From Paraburkholderia nodosa DSM 21604 (GTDB lineage Bacteria > Pseudomonadota > Gammaproteobacteria > Burkholderiales > Burkholderiaceae), in contig NZ_JAFA01000048.1 of assembly GCF_000519185.1 (NCBI RefSeq), positions 163 to 59,249 on the forward strand: a DNA stretch of 59,087 bases, read 5' to 3'. Below, one piece after another: positions 1 through 7,113 of this stretch (positions within the stretch are counted from its first letter, which is position 1; each line of letters opens with the position of its first letter). The notes below the pieces were generated by a model. That model worked only from the letters and a program-made list of their open reading frames with translations, was not told the origin of the DNA and did no database searches. A program made the position numbers and the translations under genes.

Positions 1-272
1 TGCGCGGGCGAGAGATGCGCCATCTTGTTGTAGGCGCCGCGCAGCTTGAAGGAGAACACCGGCTGGTTGTCCTCGCGCTTGAGGAACACGGCGTTGCGCA
101 GGCGCGCCGAGAGGTTCGGGGCGCGCTCGAGTTCGGTCTCGCGGGCGGCGTCGTACACCCGCGCCGTGAGAATCTTCCGGAGATAGTCGTTTTCGTCGCG
201 TCGAGACTGAGCGGAATCAGTGGCTTCGGCGACTTCGGTGGCTTCGGTGGGGTGGCTTTGATGCACCTGCAT
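1..272 (-). CDS. ilvA: threonine dehydratase (biosynthetic), 5' part only
   Basis: This is the first 90 codons of a PLP-dependent threonine ammonia-lyase, which makes 2-oxobutanoate for isoleucine synthesis. The rest lies outside the window. Residues 30-90 show the family signature, including NQPVFSFKLRGAYNK with the likely PLP-binding Lys76. The first 28 residues (rich in Ala, Thr, Glu and Ser) look like a non-conserved extension. The ATG at 270-272 was chosen because CAGGAG lies just upstream. A leader peptide and attenuator precede it, which supports isoleucine-controlled expression and so a biosynthetic rather than catabolic enzyme. The family is recognised with confidence; that this is the only ilvA in the genome cannot be known from here. 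Confidence 0.9.
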   Translation of the reverse strand, partial: MQVHQSHPTEATEVAEATDSAQSRRDENDYLRKILTARVYDAARETELERAPNLSARLRNAVFLKREDNQPVFSFKLRGAYNKMAHLSPA

Positions 273-316
273 GACGGCTCCTGTACTCACTTTCGTTTTG
301 GCCAGGAGGCGGAAAC

Positions 317-342
317 AAAAAACCCGCCTCTTGGGGCGGGTT
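317..342 (-). terminator. attenuator (intrinsic terminator) in the ilvA leader
   Basis: On the minus strand an AACCCGCC / GGCGGGTT stem is followed directly by six U residues (the A run at 317-322). It lies between a leader peptide and ilvA, so it is best read as a transcription attenuator rather than the end of another gene. Confidence 0.8.
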
Positions 343-366
343 GTTGTCACTGCTGCCAGACGTGCG

Positions 367-429
367 CTAACCCACCATTCGTTGAATGGTGCTAATAATC
401 AGCGCAATCGTGAAAAGGCGGCAGTTCAT
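367..429 (-). CDS. ilvA leader peptide
   Basis: This short reading frame encodes MNCRLFTIALIISTIQRMVG and a stop. It has four Ile, two Leu and two Thr codons clustered in a run TIALIISTI. An in-frame upstream ATG at 439-441 would add four residues; AGG precedes that one and GTGAG precedes the inner one, so the start is uncertain. The frame ends about 25 bases before the attenuator stem. A hairpin (CACCATT / AATGGTG, 373-391) overlaps its last codons and fits a pause hairpin. In classical leader attenuation, ribosome stalling on scarce charged tRNA favours an antiterminator; here the codon bias points to isoleucine as the signal. Confidence 0.75.
   Translation of the reverse strand: MNCRLFTIALIISTIQRMVG
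373..391 (-). promoter_or_regulatory. candidate pause hairpin in ilvA leader
   Basis: A perfect 7-bp stem CACCATT/AATGGTG with a 5-base loop overlaps the 3' part of the leader peptide, the usual place of the 1:2 pause structure in amino-acid attenuators. Confidence 0.6.
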
Positions 430-484
430 CTCACAAAGCATGACCTGGGGGGCGGGCGTTGTCAATTGCTCACAGCCTTGTTGC

Positions 485-500
485 TTGTAATGCATTACAA
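485..500. promoter_or_regulatory. 16-bp perfect palindrome upstream of ilvA leader
   Basis: TTGTAATGCATTACAA is fully self-complementary and lies in an AT-rich part of the ilvA-parB interval, about 45 bases upstream of the leader peptide. It is a candidate operator near the ilvA promoter; the protein that binds it cannot be named. Confidence 0.45.
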
Positions 501-591
501 ACTACGTATTATTTGCTACGTTTTTCGCTTGTCGTGGATATCTCCATGGCTCGCAATGCAAAAAACGCAATTTAACCCTGTCTCAACTAAC

Positions 592-607
592 ATGTTTCGT
601 GAAACAT
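592..607. promoter_or_regulatory. degenerate chromosome-type parS-like palindrome
   Basis: ATGTTTCGTGAAACAT keeps both arms (TGTTTC and GAAACA) of the widespread chromosomal parS TGTTNCACGTGAAACA but has GT instead of ACGT at the centre, so it is two bases shorter. Whether any ParB binds it is unknown. Confidence 0.35.
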
Positions 608-731
608 TCTAGAAAACTGGATCTAACCCATTGAATCTAAATGATTATGCTTGATCCAGTATTTTTTCTCGCCTGTTTCACGGATTCGACCCCGGTGGTG
701 GCTCGCGTACGGCTCACATCGCCGCTACAAC

Positions 732-756
732 AAAAAAAGGGCGTCTGACGACGCCC
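732..756 (-). terminator. terminator of parA-parB
   Basis: On the minus strand a GGGCGTC/GACGCCC stem with a 4-base loop is followed by seven U residues, 36 bases after the parB stop. Confidence 0.85.
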
Positions 757-791
757 TCCCCTGCTGCGCGGTTGGCCGATGCTCGCGACGC

Positions 792-1826
792 TCAGGTCGT
801 CGTCCCGGTCGTATCCATTTCCGAAGCCCACTGCTCGATGACCGCCTTGACGCGCTCGGCCAGACGTTGCTGATCCGAAGGCGCGATGCCCTTGAGGCTC
901 AACTCCGCGCGCCCGTCGCCGAACAGCTTCAGTTCGCCCAGCGCGACGCCGTCCGGCCGGTTGAACTGGACGCGGGACTGGTAGTGCGTACGGCGCGGCC
1001 CGACGCTGCGCGCGCCCGCCTCAGCCGAGGCCGCCGCCTCGAGCTTGCGCACGCTCGCCTTCCCTTCGATCACCTGCTGAAGCCAATGCTCGGCGACCGT
1101 TGCGCCCGCCCGGTCGAAGATCAGCTTGATGTTGTAGGCGTGTCCGAGCCCGATATCCTTGCGATTCTGCGCCATCCTCTGCAGCAGATAAGGCGGCAGC
1201 GACGTGAGCGCAATCACCTTGCTGATGTGCTTCGGATCTTCGCCGACGGCCACGCCCAACTCGACCTGGTCGACGTAGACGCGATCGTCGAGCAGTTTCT
1301 TCCACGCGAGCGCATCGTCGAATACCGTCTGTTCCTCGCGCTCCTTGTTGGCGTGATAGGCGCGCAGGTACAGGTTCTGGTTGTCGAGACCCTCGCGGAC
1401 ATCGGCGTCGATGAATTTATCGCCGCGCGAACGCGCAGCGCGAATACGCCGCTCGCCGTCGACGATCACATATTGGCCGGGAAACGCCGCGAGTTTCGTG
1501 ACCAGGATCGGCGTGATCTGCCCTTGCGTCGCAAAGCTTTCGGCCAGCTCGTCGATCGTCTCGGCGCTGTAGAACGCGCGCGGGTTGTACGGATTGGAGA
1601 CGACATCTTCGACCGAAATCTTCCGGACCGCATGCAGCGAAAGCGGTGCCTCGATGACTTCGGCAGGCTGAGCAGCCGGCGTGTCTGTGTCTACGGCATT
1701 GGGTGCGCCCGCGTCGCGCTGCGCGATATTGACGACATCGGCTTCGGCGAGACGCTCGCCAGCCGAAACGCGCTCGGCAGCCATGCCCGCGCGGACCTTG
1801 CTGGTGAAATTCAGCTTAGCGGCCAT
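792..1826 (-). CDS. parB: chromosome/plasmid partition protein ParB
   Basis: ParB (344 aa) binds parS centromere sites, spreads or clamps on DNA and stimulates ParA during segregation. The start MAAKLNFTSK at 1826 gives normal family length and overlaps the end of parA by 11 bases, implying translational coupling. The ParB/sulfiredoxin-like CTPase domain lies at about residues 60-165, with the GERRIRAAR motif (usual form GERR-RA). A helix-turn-helix around LGVAVGEDPKHISKVIALT follows, and a C-terminal dimerisation part closes the protein. The five CTCCACGTGGAG sites upstream of parA are its probable targets. The longer reading frame to 2000 runs into parA and is not used. Confidence 0.93.
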   Translation of the reverse strand: MAAKLNFTSKVRAGMAAERVSAGERLAEADVVNIAQRDAGAPNAVDTDTPAAQPAEVIEAPLSLHAVRKISVEDVVSNPYNPRAFYSAETIDELAESFATQGQITPILVTKLAAFPGQYVIVDGERRIRAARSRGDKFIDADVREGLDNQNLYLRAYHANKEREEQTVFDDALAWKKLLDDRVYVDQVELGVAVGEDPKHISKVIALTSLPPYLLQRMAQNRKDIGLGHAYNIKLIFDRAGATVAEHWLQQVIEGKASVRKLEAAASAEAGARSVGPRRTHYQSRVQFNRPDGVALGELKLFGDGRAELSLKGIAPSDQQRLAERVKAVIEQWASEMDTTGTTT

Positions 1827-2499
1827 CGACCACCTCTTCTTCCTGAACCAGCGCGATGATCTCGTTGTAGACGGCGCTGATCTCGTCCTTCGCGACTTTC
1901 GCCCCGCGCACACCGCGCACATCGAAGACGGTGCGGCCGAGCGCTGCCGTCTGGCGATAGAGTTCGCGCTGTTTGATGGTTGCCGCAAATACGCGAACAT
2001 TGCTCTCGGCGAGGATGGCGCTCATCTGCGTGTGCAGCAGCGTCTTCGAATTAGATTTATTCAGCAAAATTGCGAATTTTCCGGCCGGATTGGCAACGCG
2101 GGTTCGCTCGACCAACTCCATCATTCCTTCGCTACTCCAGATGTCGATCGGCGATGCATCTGTCGGAATGACGGTGGCGTCGGCGACGGCAAGCACTCGC
2201 GCGGTAGTCAGGTCGTTGATATTGGGCGGGCAGTCGACGATAACGACGTCGTAGTCGTTCGCCAGCGCGGCGATCTCCGGCCCAATCATCTTCTCCAGCT
2301 TGTGAATGCTGCCGACGCGGAACGGCAGGGGCGTCTCGGGACCGGCCGCTGCACACCAACTCATGCAAGATTGCTGACCATCGGCATCGGCGACATAGAC
2401 CTTATAGCCTTCAGCCTGAAATGCCCCAGCCAGATTCATGCTGGTGGTGGTTTTGCCAACCCCACCTTTTTGGTTCGCTACGGCTATCACGAGACCCAT
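1816..2499 (-). CDS. parA: partition ATPase ParA
   Basis: A 227-residue Walker-type partition ATPase that moves ParB-parS complexes over the nucleoid. The deviant Walker A motif KGGVGKTTTS is at residues 11-20, and VVIVDCPPN gives the Walker A'/B region. There is no N-terminal helix-turn-helix domain, so this is the short form that does not itself repress like type Ia plasmid ParA. The start at MGLVIAVANQ is chosen because GGAG sits 8 bases upstream; an in-frame ATG at 2511 overlaps that ribosome site. parB follows with an 11-base overlap, and one parS-like site lies about 50 bases upstream. Confidence 0.93.
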   Translation of the reverse strand: MGLVIAVANQKGGVGKTTTSMNLAGAFQAEGYKVYVADADGQQSCMSWCAAAGPETPLPFRVGSIHKLEKMIGPEIAALANDYDVVIVDCPPNINDLTTARVLAVADATVIPTDASPIDIWSSEGMMELVERTRVANPAGKFAILLNKSNSKTLLHTQMSAILAESNVRVFAATIKQRELYRQTAALGRTVFDVRGVRGAKVAKDEISAVYNEIIALVQEEEVVDGR

Positions 2500-2548
2500 T
2501 CGTTTCTCCATGCAATTGTTCAACAGCGGACGAGCCTTCCAGGCGCAC

Positions 2549-2562
2549 TCTCCACGTGGAGA
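2549..2562. repeat. parS-like site 1
   Basis: TCTCCACGTGGAGA is a perfect 14-bp palindrome, 50 bases upstream of the chosen parA start, and may also influence parA transcription. Confidence 0.75.
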
Positions 2563-2736
2563 CTCCAGCAAGTCATTCGAGAGTCTAATGGCAACTTAAA
2601 GTAAATTCTAGGATTTCCGTCTCTGACGTTGTCAGTTCACAACCAATTGGCCGAACGGATAAGGATTGGACCCAACACAGAAGATCGGTGCGCGGGCGCA
2701 ATGACTGGATCGCGATGTTTCAACAGCGGTGGAAAC

Positions 2737-2756
2737 CGATCTCCACGTGGAGATCG
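2737..2756. repeat. parS-like site 2
   Basis: CGATCTCCACGTGGAGATCG is a perfect 20-bp palindrome, the longest perfect copy in the cluster. Confidence 0.8.
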
Positions 2757-2920
2757 CAGAATGGCTTCGAAGATGCGGCGCCCGCCTGCTCGCAGGTCGA
2801 TGAGACGTAGTATCTTTGCAAAACCATGTAATGCGCTTGTGACGGTGGGGAGAAGGATCGAGTTAGGCGAAAGCACTGGAGCGGTATGCCCTGGCCGAGG
2901 GCGTTGAGGAGCATCGAGCA

Positions 2921-2938
2921 AATCTCCACGTGGAGATT
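2921..2938. repeat. parS-like site 3
   Basis: AATCTCCACGTGGAGATT is a perfect 18-bp palindrome with the same CTCCACGTGGAG core. Confidence 0.8.
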
Positions 2939-3020
2939 CATCGACTTGACCTTAAGCAGTTCAGTGTGGTGGGCGTGATGTGGATGAACTAGAAACGATT
3001 CGGTCTGTGTGCGCAACTAT

Positions 3021-3042
3021 TGAATCTCCATGTGGAGATTCA
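3021..3042. repeat. parS-like site 4 (one core change)
   Basis: A 22-bp inverted repeat whose core reads CTCCATGTGGAG, with C changed to T at the centre. The outer arms TGAATCTCC and GGAGATTCA match fully. Confidence 0.7.
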
Positions 3043-3182
3043 TCAACCCACATTCGGGATGGTTACTGATGCGTGAGCAGGTGCTATCCAGGATGGCAGG
3101 ATGGGTTGTGACAGCAAGCGGGTACCGACCATCACCAGCATGTCGCCGAACGCGCACATTCTTGATCGCTTGAAGCAGTGAC

Positions 3183-3196
3183 TCTCCACGAGGAGA
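3183..3196. repeat. parS-like site 5 (degenerate)
   Basis: TCTCCACGAGGAGA has one core change, T to A, and is the copy nearest rep. The stretch 2500-3430 holds this cluster and an AT-rich patch at 3345-3400 with two ATATTTAGC copies; no convincing gene is seen in it. Confidence 0.55.
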
Positions 3197-3430
3197 TTAA
3201 CGCGAACAGCACGAACTAACCAAGCGGCATCAGCAGTCGCAGCAAGCCGAGACAAAGCACAAACATCACTCCGTAGCACTCAGGCGGTCGAACCCTGGCG
3301 CACCACGAGTAAACCCAGCTCCTCTAACGCGCAGAAACTGCGAAATATATATTTAGCTACGACTTCTACGTTGTTATATTTAGCCAATTTTCCTTGCCCG
3401 CAACCTGCGTGTACTCACAGCAAATCGTGC

Positions 3431-3458
3431 AAAAAAAAACGGCGGCCGAAGCCGCCGT
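3431..3458 (-). terminator. terminator of rep
   Basis: An ACGGCGGC/GCCGCCGT stem with a 4-base loop is followed on the minus strand by nine U residues, about 20 bases after the rep stop. Confidence 0.9.
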
Positions 3459-3477
3459 CCTGTTTCTTCGATAACCT

Positions 3478-4851
3478 TCACTCGTCCCGCGCTTTCAACG
3501 CAAAATCGATTTCCGCCGCCTGCAGGCCTTCGCCCCCAGCCGGCGCCTGTTGTCCGCTCAGCAGGAATTCAAGTAGGTCGGCAGCCGTCGGTTGGCCCCA
3601 GGTGTCCAGCACCACCCAACGGAAGAAGTTCGTCGATGCCATCTTGCTTGGCACCTTCGCCGTCGACACCTTGAGCTTGTCCATGCCGACCGTCTCGTTG
3701 TAGCGCTTGATCAGCGCAGTCTGGTCGTCGTACTCGAGCTCATTGAAGTAGGCGCGCGCCTCATTGATCTTCGCGGCGATATAGCGGTCCTTCACCTGAT
3801 CCTGACTTTCTCGCGCGCGGCCAGCGTCTGCGGCGGGTGCGGCGGCATTCGCACCGGGCAACTCGTAGCCCTCCGTCAGCGCCTTGCGGAAATACGCCGC
3901 AACGTTGGCGAGCGGCGCTGCGTTTTTCTGGGCCACCCGCGCTGCAGTATAGGCCACCGCCGTGCGAATCTTCTCCTCGCCGTACTGCTTGAGCAGGCGC
4001 CGCGCCTCGGAAACCGGGATGCTGAACTTCGACATCTCGCCGATCAGCAGCGTTTCGTTTGCACGCAGTTCCTGGGACGGATCGGTCTCCGGCTTGCGGG
4101 TCACACGGAACTGCAGGGCGACGACCGAGCGTCCCACCTTGTGCTCGATGAGCTCGAACATGTGATCCGAAATCTCGTTGACTTCCTTGATGCAGGGCAC
4201 CAGTACACGGCTCTTGAACTGCTTGTAGAGTTTGTACGATTGCGCCGAAGTATCCTGCCCAAGGATCAGGTCGCGCAGCGTCGCGAGCGGAAAGCGCGCC
4301 GTCACACCCACGGCCTCGTAACGAACGACGTTCTCCCACAGCGCGAGCGAATGCGCCTTCCTGAATTGACGCGTGATGCGCATGTCGATCATCGCGTAGA
4401 TTTCAGGATTAAGCAGTTCGCCGCGAATCTGCTCGGAGAAGGTGTAGCGCAATACCGATCGCTCGAGTTCGGCGCCGGCAAGCAAACCGGACGCCTTCCA
4501 GATGCTGCGCTTGTCCTGCGTGAGGTAGTCCCAGTTGACGACCGTGCTGATCAGCGAGTTGATCGTTTCCTTGACGTACTCGGTGTTGTTACTGTTCAGA
4601 TCGACGTCCTGGGAGAGGGCGGAGATCGTGATCTCGAACGACGAGCGGCCGCGGTCGAGGGAATCCTGGCGAATGGCGTTCTTGATCAGCGAGCTGAACA
4701 TCTTGCGCTGCTGCAGGCTGATCGATCCGGACTTCGGTGCGATATGAATCGCCGGAACGGCCTTGCGGAACAGATCAGGCGGCTGGCCTTGCTGGAATAC
4801 GAGTGCACCTTGTTTGTCGGCGTCGCCGGCTTCGGCCTTTTTTCTTGCCAT
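3478..4851 (-). CDS. replication initiator protein, Rep_3 (RepB) family
   Basis: A 457-residue iteron-binding initiator. The start MARKKAEAGD is taken because it follows the operator region and gives the usual length with a short basic N-terminus. Residues around 35-300 match the paired winged-helix layout of Rep_3 proteins (SISLQQRKMFSSLIKNAI near the start of the first domain, then SLALWENVVRYEAV and FKSRVLVPCIKEVNEISD). The C-terminal third, with an Ala-rich linker near residue 335, is longer than in small-plasmid Rep proteins and is usual for secondary replicons of this family. The iteron array begins about 190 bases upstream, and an inverted repeat covers the putative promoter, so autoregulation is likely. 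Frames extending to 5085 read through operator and iterons and are not used. Confidence 0.9.
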   Translation of the reverse strand: MARKKAEAGDADKQGALVFQQGQPPDLFRKAVPAIHIAPKSGSISLQQRKMFSSLIKNAIRQDSLDRGRSSFEITISALSQDVDLNSNNTEYVKETINSLISTVVNWDYLTQDKRSIWKASGLLAGAELERSVLRYTFSEQIRGELLNPEIYAMIDMRITRQFRKAHSLALWENVVRYEAVGVTARFPLATLRDLILGQDTSAQSYKLYKQFKSRVLVPCIKEVNEISDHMFELIEHKVGRSVVALQFRVTRKPETDPSQELRANETLLIGEMSKFSIPVSEARRLLKQYGEEKIRTAVAYTAARVAQKNAAPLANVAAYFRKALTEGYELPGANAAAPAADAGRARESQDQVKDRYIAAKINEARAYFNELEYDDQTALIKRYNETVGMDKLKVSTAKVPSKMASTNFFRWVVLDTWGQPTAADLLEFLLSGQQAPAGGEGLQAAEIDFALKARDE

Positions 4852-4872
4852 ATGACCCACGTTGAAAGGGAA

Positions 4873-4908
4873 CCTGTTCGGTTGGTAACTGTATACCAGC
4901 CGAACAGG
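4873..4908 (-). promoter_or_regulatory. rep promoter and inverted-repeat operator
   Basis: Two 15-base arms (4873-4887 and 4894-4908) are inverted with one mismatch: CCTGTTCGGTTGGTA and TACCAGCCGAACAGG. The spacer holds the minus-strand -10 candidate TATACA (4890-4895) preceded by TGG (extended -10). A possible -35, TTGAGT at 4911-4916, is only 15 bases away. Rep_3 initiators commonly repress their own promoter as dimers on such inverted repeats, and the GGT/ACC edges echo half an iteron. Confidence 0.65.
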
Positions 4909-5113
4909 TGACTCAAGGCCGCAAACGCAATCGTGACGCGGCACGACACCCAAGGGCGCAGAGCATTGACAGCCTGAGATTCTCTGCCCTGGTGGCCACC
5001 GGGAACCCCTCTGGGCCACGCAGAGCAGACCCCGCACATGAACCCATAACTGGTGACCTTTGTATCGCCGTGCCCCGAAAATCATCCCATAGCGAGCGAC
5101 CTTTAGGCAGGAT

Positions 5114-5125
5114 GTGAGTACTCAC
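5114..5125. promoter_or_regulatory. 12-bp palindrome within origin
   Basis: GTGAGTACTCAC is a perfect palindrome between the first two iterons and the rest of the array. Its binding protein is unknown. Confidence 0.35.
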
Positions 5126-5608
5126 TCTGTGAATTTAGCCTCGATAGGTAGCCGTCCATGGGATCTTTCGCGTGGCTATCCGGGTTGTCGCCCGGATCTG
5201 GTCGCCCATGCCTCGGCACGCTCATTACGCCCATAAATGGTGACCTGAACTGGCTCCCACAAATGGCTACCCATACGGAGGCAAAATAGGGCGCCGAAGG
5301 TCTGCGAATCAGCCCTAGCTCCCATAACAGGTGACCCATACCGGATCCCATAGGCTGTTACCTTTGTCCAGCCAGCTTCTCCGCATGCAAGGATTCATGC
5401 GGGGGAGCCGATTCGGTGCTCGCTGACGCCGGAATTCGTCTCCCGACAAGCCACCATATCGGGTTACCCAAGCAGATTCCCAAATACGGTTACCTGAATT
5501 CAGGCACGCAGGCCTCTTGAACGCCGTCAGGAAAGGCATCCCATCCCATAAGCGGCGACCTTCGCTGACTCCCATAAATGGAGACCTGAAGGCAAAACTG
5601 CTCCTTTT

Positions 5609-5732
5609 CCCATAACGGGCAACCTTCTCCCCATATCCACAACCCGTAAACCCCATGCCCGGCTACCGAAGTCCCATATCCACAACCCGAAACTCCCATA
5701 CCCGGGACCGCAAATCCCATAACACGCCACCA
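5609..5732. repeat. helically phased iteron block
   Basis: Six iterons start at 5609, 5630, 5652, 5673, 5695 and 5716, a spacing of 21 or 22 bases, which is two helical turns. Bound Rep monomers would sit on one face of the DNA. The block borders the AT-rich stretch, as expected of the core origin. Confidence 0.8.
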
Positions 5733-5766
5733 AATCGGCCGCAAAGCCTTGCCTGGTAAGGGTTTG

Positions 5767-5815
5767 CGGCACCTAAAGGTTTACTAAAGTTGTTAAAGCG
5801 TAAAAGGTAAACACT
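5767..5815. other. candidate DNA unwinding element
   Basis: An AT-rich stretch next to the phased iterons contains TTTACTAAAGTTGTTAAAG and inverted GTTTAC/GTAAAC hexamers (5779-5784 and 5807-5812). It is the most AT-rich part of the array and a likely melting site; this is inferred from composition and position only. Confidence 0.5.
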
Positions 5816-6365
5816 GAAACACGCGTTCGATGAGAAAGACGTCTCCCAAAACCGGGGACCTTATCGCATGTGAGTGGTCACCAACCTCCGTGGCCCCATT
5901 CCTGGTTACCTAGCCCGTCTACCAACGCTTTGCGGGCACCATAGATCATGACCTAAGCCCCCTCTTCTTGAGAATCGACATTTAGATATCGAACCAGGTT
6001 ATTGATTTACTGGAAAAAACACCCGGATGGTCTCCGTCTATGGTGTAGGTCTTCGTCTAAAGGTAACTGTCTATGGGATAGGCTGCATCACGACGAAACC
6101 CATTGGAACGCGACCGCAAGCGCTCTGCCTGCCCTGGGCACCCGCTCAATCCAGGTCACGGAGACGCGCGACCTGGAGAACGCCCATGTGGACCAACCGT
6201 TCTTCCCATTTCCGGTTACCCAACTCAGGTCACCAAATATGGGAGCCGCCGAAGGTCCACATGGGCCGCGACCCAAAGCGATCACGGAAAGCCTGGCGGC
6301 AGCGGGGCAAGGTGCACTGCACAAAGTCTATTGGTGACCTACGGGCCGCCGAGCGCGCCCCGATC

Positions 6366-6680
6366 TCAGTCCGAATTCGCGGGAAAGGTCACCGCGGCCG
6401 CGGTGTGCTGCGGCAGACAATCACTGCGATATACGTCCGCGAGACGCTGCTGGGCGGCTTCGATATCGGCGGGATAGTTGTTGTCGTCCGAGTTCGGTTC
6501 GTAGCCCACCGCCTCGAGTTCCGTGAGTTCCCGTATCAGATCGGCATGCGTGACCTCGTGGGCCGGTTTGACGAACGGGTAGCTGTGACATTCCTGCTGC
6601 GTTAGATGCGGCGCGGCGACCGCGCTTACGCTCACCGCTCCCACAAACGGCACCCATACGAACTTCAGCCATGACTTCAT
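6366..6680 (-). CDS. DUF4148 family secreted protein
   Basis: A 104-residue protein with an N-terminal signal peptide (MKSWLKFVWVPFVGAVSVSAVAA) and the DUF4148 pattern HADLIRELTELEAVGYEP followed by NYPADIEAAQQRLADVY. DUF4148 proteins are small envelope proteins common in Burkholderiaceae, of unknown function. The gene sits alone between the origin and the two-component block. An iteron-like sequence (CCCACAAACGGCACCC, 6640-6655) lies inside its signal-peptide codons. Two more family members occur in the window. Confidence 0.8.
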   Translation of the reverse strand: MKSWLKFVWVPFVGAVSVSAVAAPHLTQQECHSYPFVKPAHEVTHADLIRELTELEAVGYEPNSDDNNYPADIEAAQQRLADVYRSDCLPQHTAAAVTFPANSD

Positions 6681-7113
6681 GATGCATCCTCCTGTTGATG
6701 AACCCGCAACGAAATGACAAAGCGCGAACGCGCGAAAAAGCGGATTCGAGGATAAGGAGGTGCCGACGCTGGATCCGGCTCAGCCGGATGAAAGAAGGTT
6801 CATCTGCCTCGCGCGCGCTCGAGACGAGACCTCGTGTTCGCACGAATTGACAAAATGACAGGTGCGCGTCACGCGGCAGTAAGAAGATGACGCGCTCTTC
6901 ATTGCCGTGATGCCGTTGGGTCGAGGGCGCGCCCCTATGATGGCCAGGCACGAGCGCATCCGCGTTCGTGGGTTCGCCAGTGAGTCGTCGAACCGACCAT
7001 TCATTGCCATCGGGGGTAGCCATGTCAGTCTGCGAGAAAGCACCGTGCTCACGATGCACGACCGCGCGTGAGCCGGTCTTGCACGACGCCGGGCCCCGCA
7101 TTCGAGGCGCGCG
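6681..7113. other. intergenic region between DUF4148 gene and kinase
   Basis: No gene is supported here; frames on both strands lack family resemblance. The only structure seen is a short inverted repeat, ATCCGGC/GCCGGAT at 6773-6789. Confidence 0.5.

Larger units (their letters stand above)
5043..6243. other. iteron origin of replication
   Basis: At least 22 copies of a 17-18 bp iteron with consensus CCCATAnnnGGnnACCT lie here. Direct copies start at about 5043, 5086, 5230, 5256, 5321, 5347, 5453, 5479, 5545, 5571, 5609, 5630, 5652, 5673, 5695, 5716, 5845, 5895, 5938 and 6205. Inverted copies are at 6028-6044, 6061-6077 and 6227-6243. Four early pairs are each spaced 26 bases start to start; a later block is spaced 21-22. 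The many short minus-strand frames here are translations of iterons, not genes. Two iterons contain ATATCCACA, one base from a DnaA box. Confidence 0.88.

Noticed and set aside
460..465. TTGACA on the minus strand as -35 of the ilvA promoter
   Set aside because: The matching -10 position reads CATGCT, which is poor, and the start would fall inside the leader peptide.
3043..3279. Possible 78-residue gene in the parS cluster
   Set aside because: It spans a parS-like site, has no ribosome site of note and no family likeness.
5103..5772. Several overlapping minus-strand frames rich in MG, YG and LW repeats
   Set aside because: They are translations of the iterons; the repeated peptides follow the iteron spacing and no ribosome sites or families are seen.
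6002..6605. Plus-strand frames at the edge of the origin
   Set aside because: They cross inverted iterons and the antisense of the DUF4148 gene; no domain resemblance.
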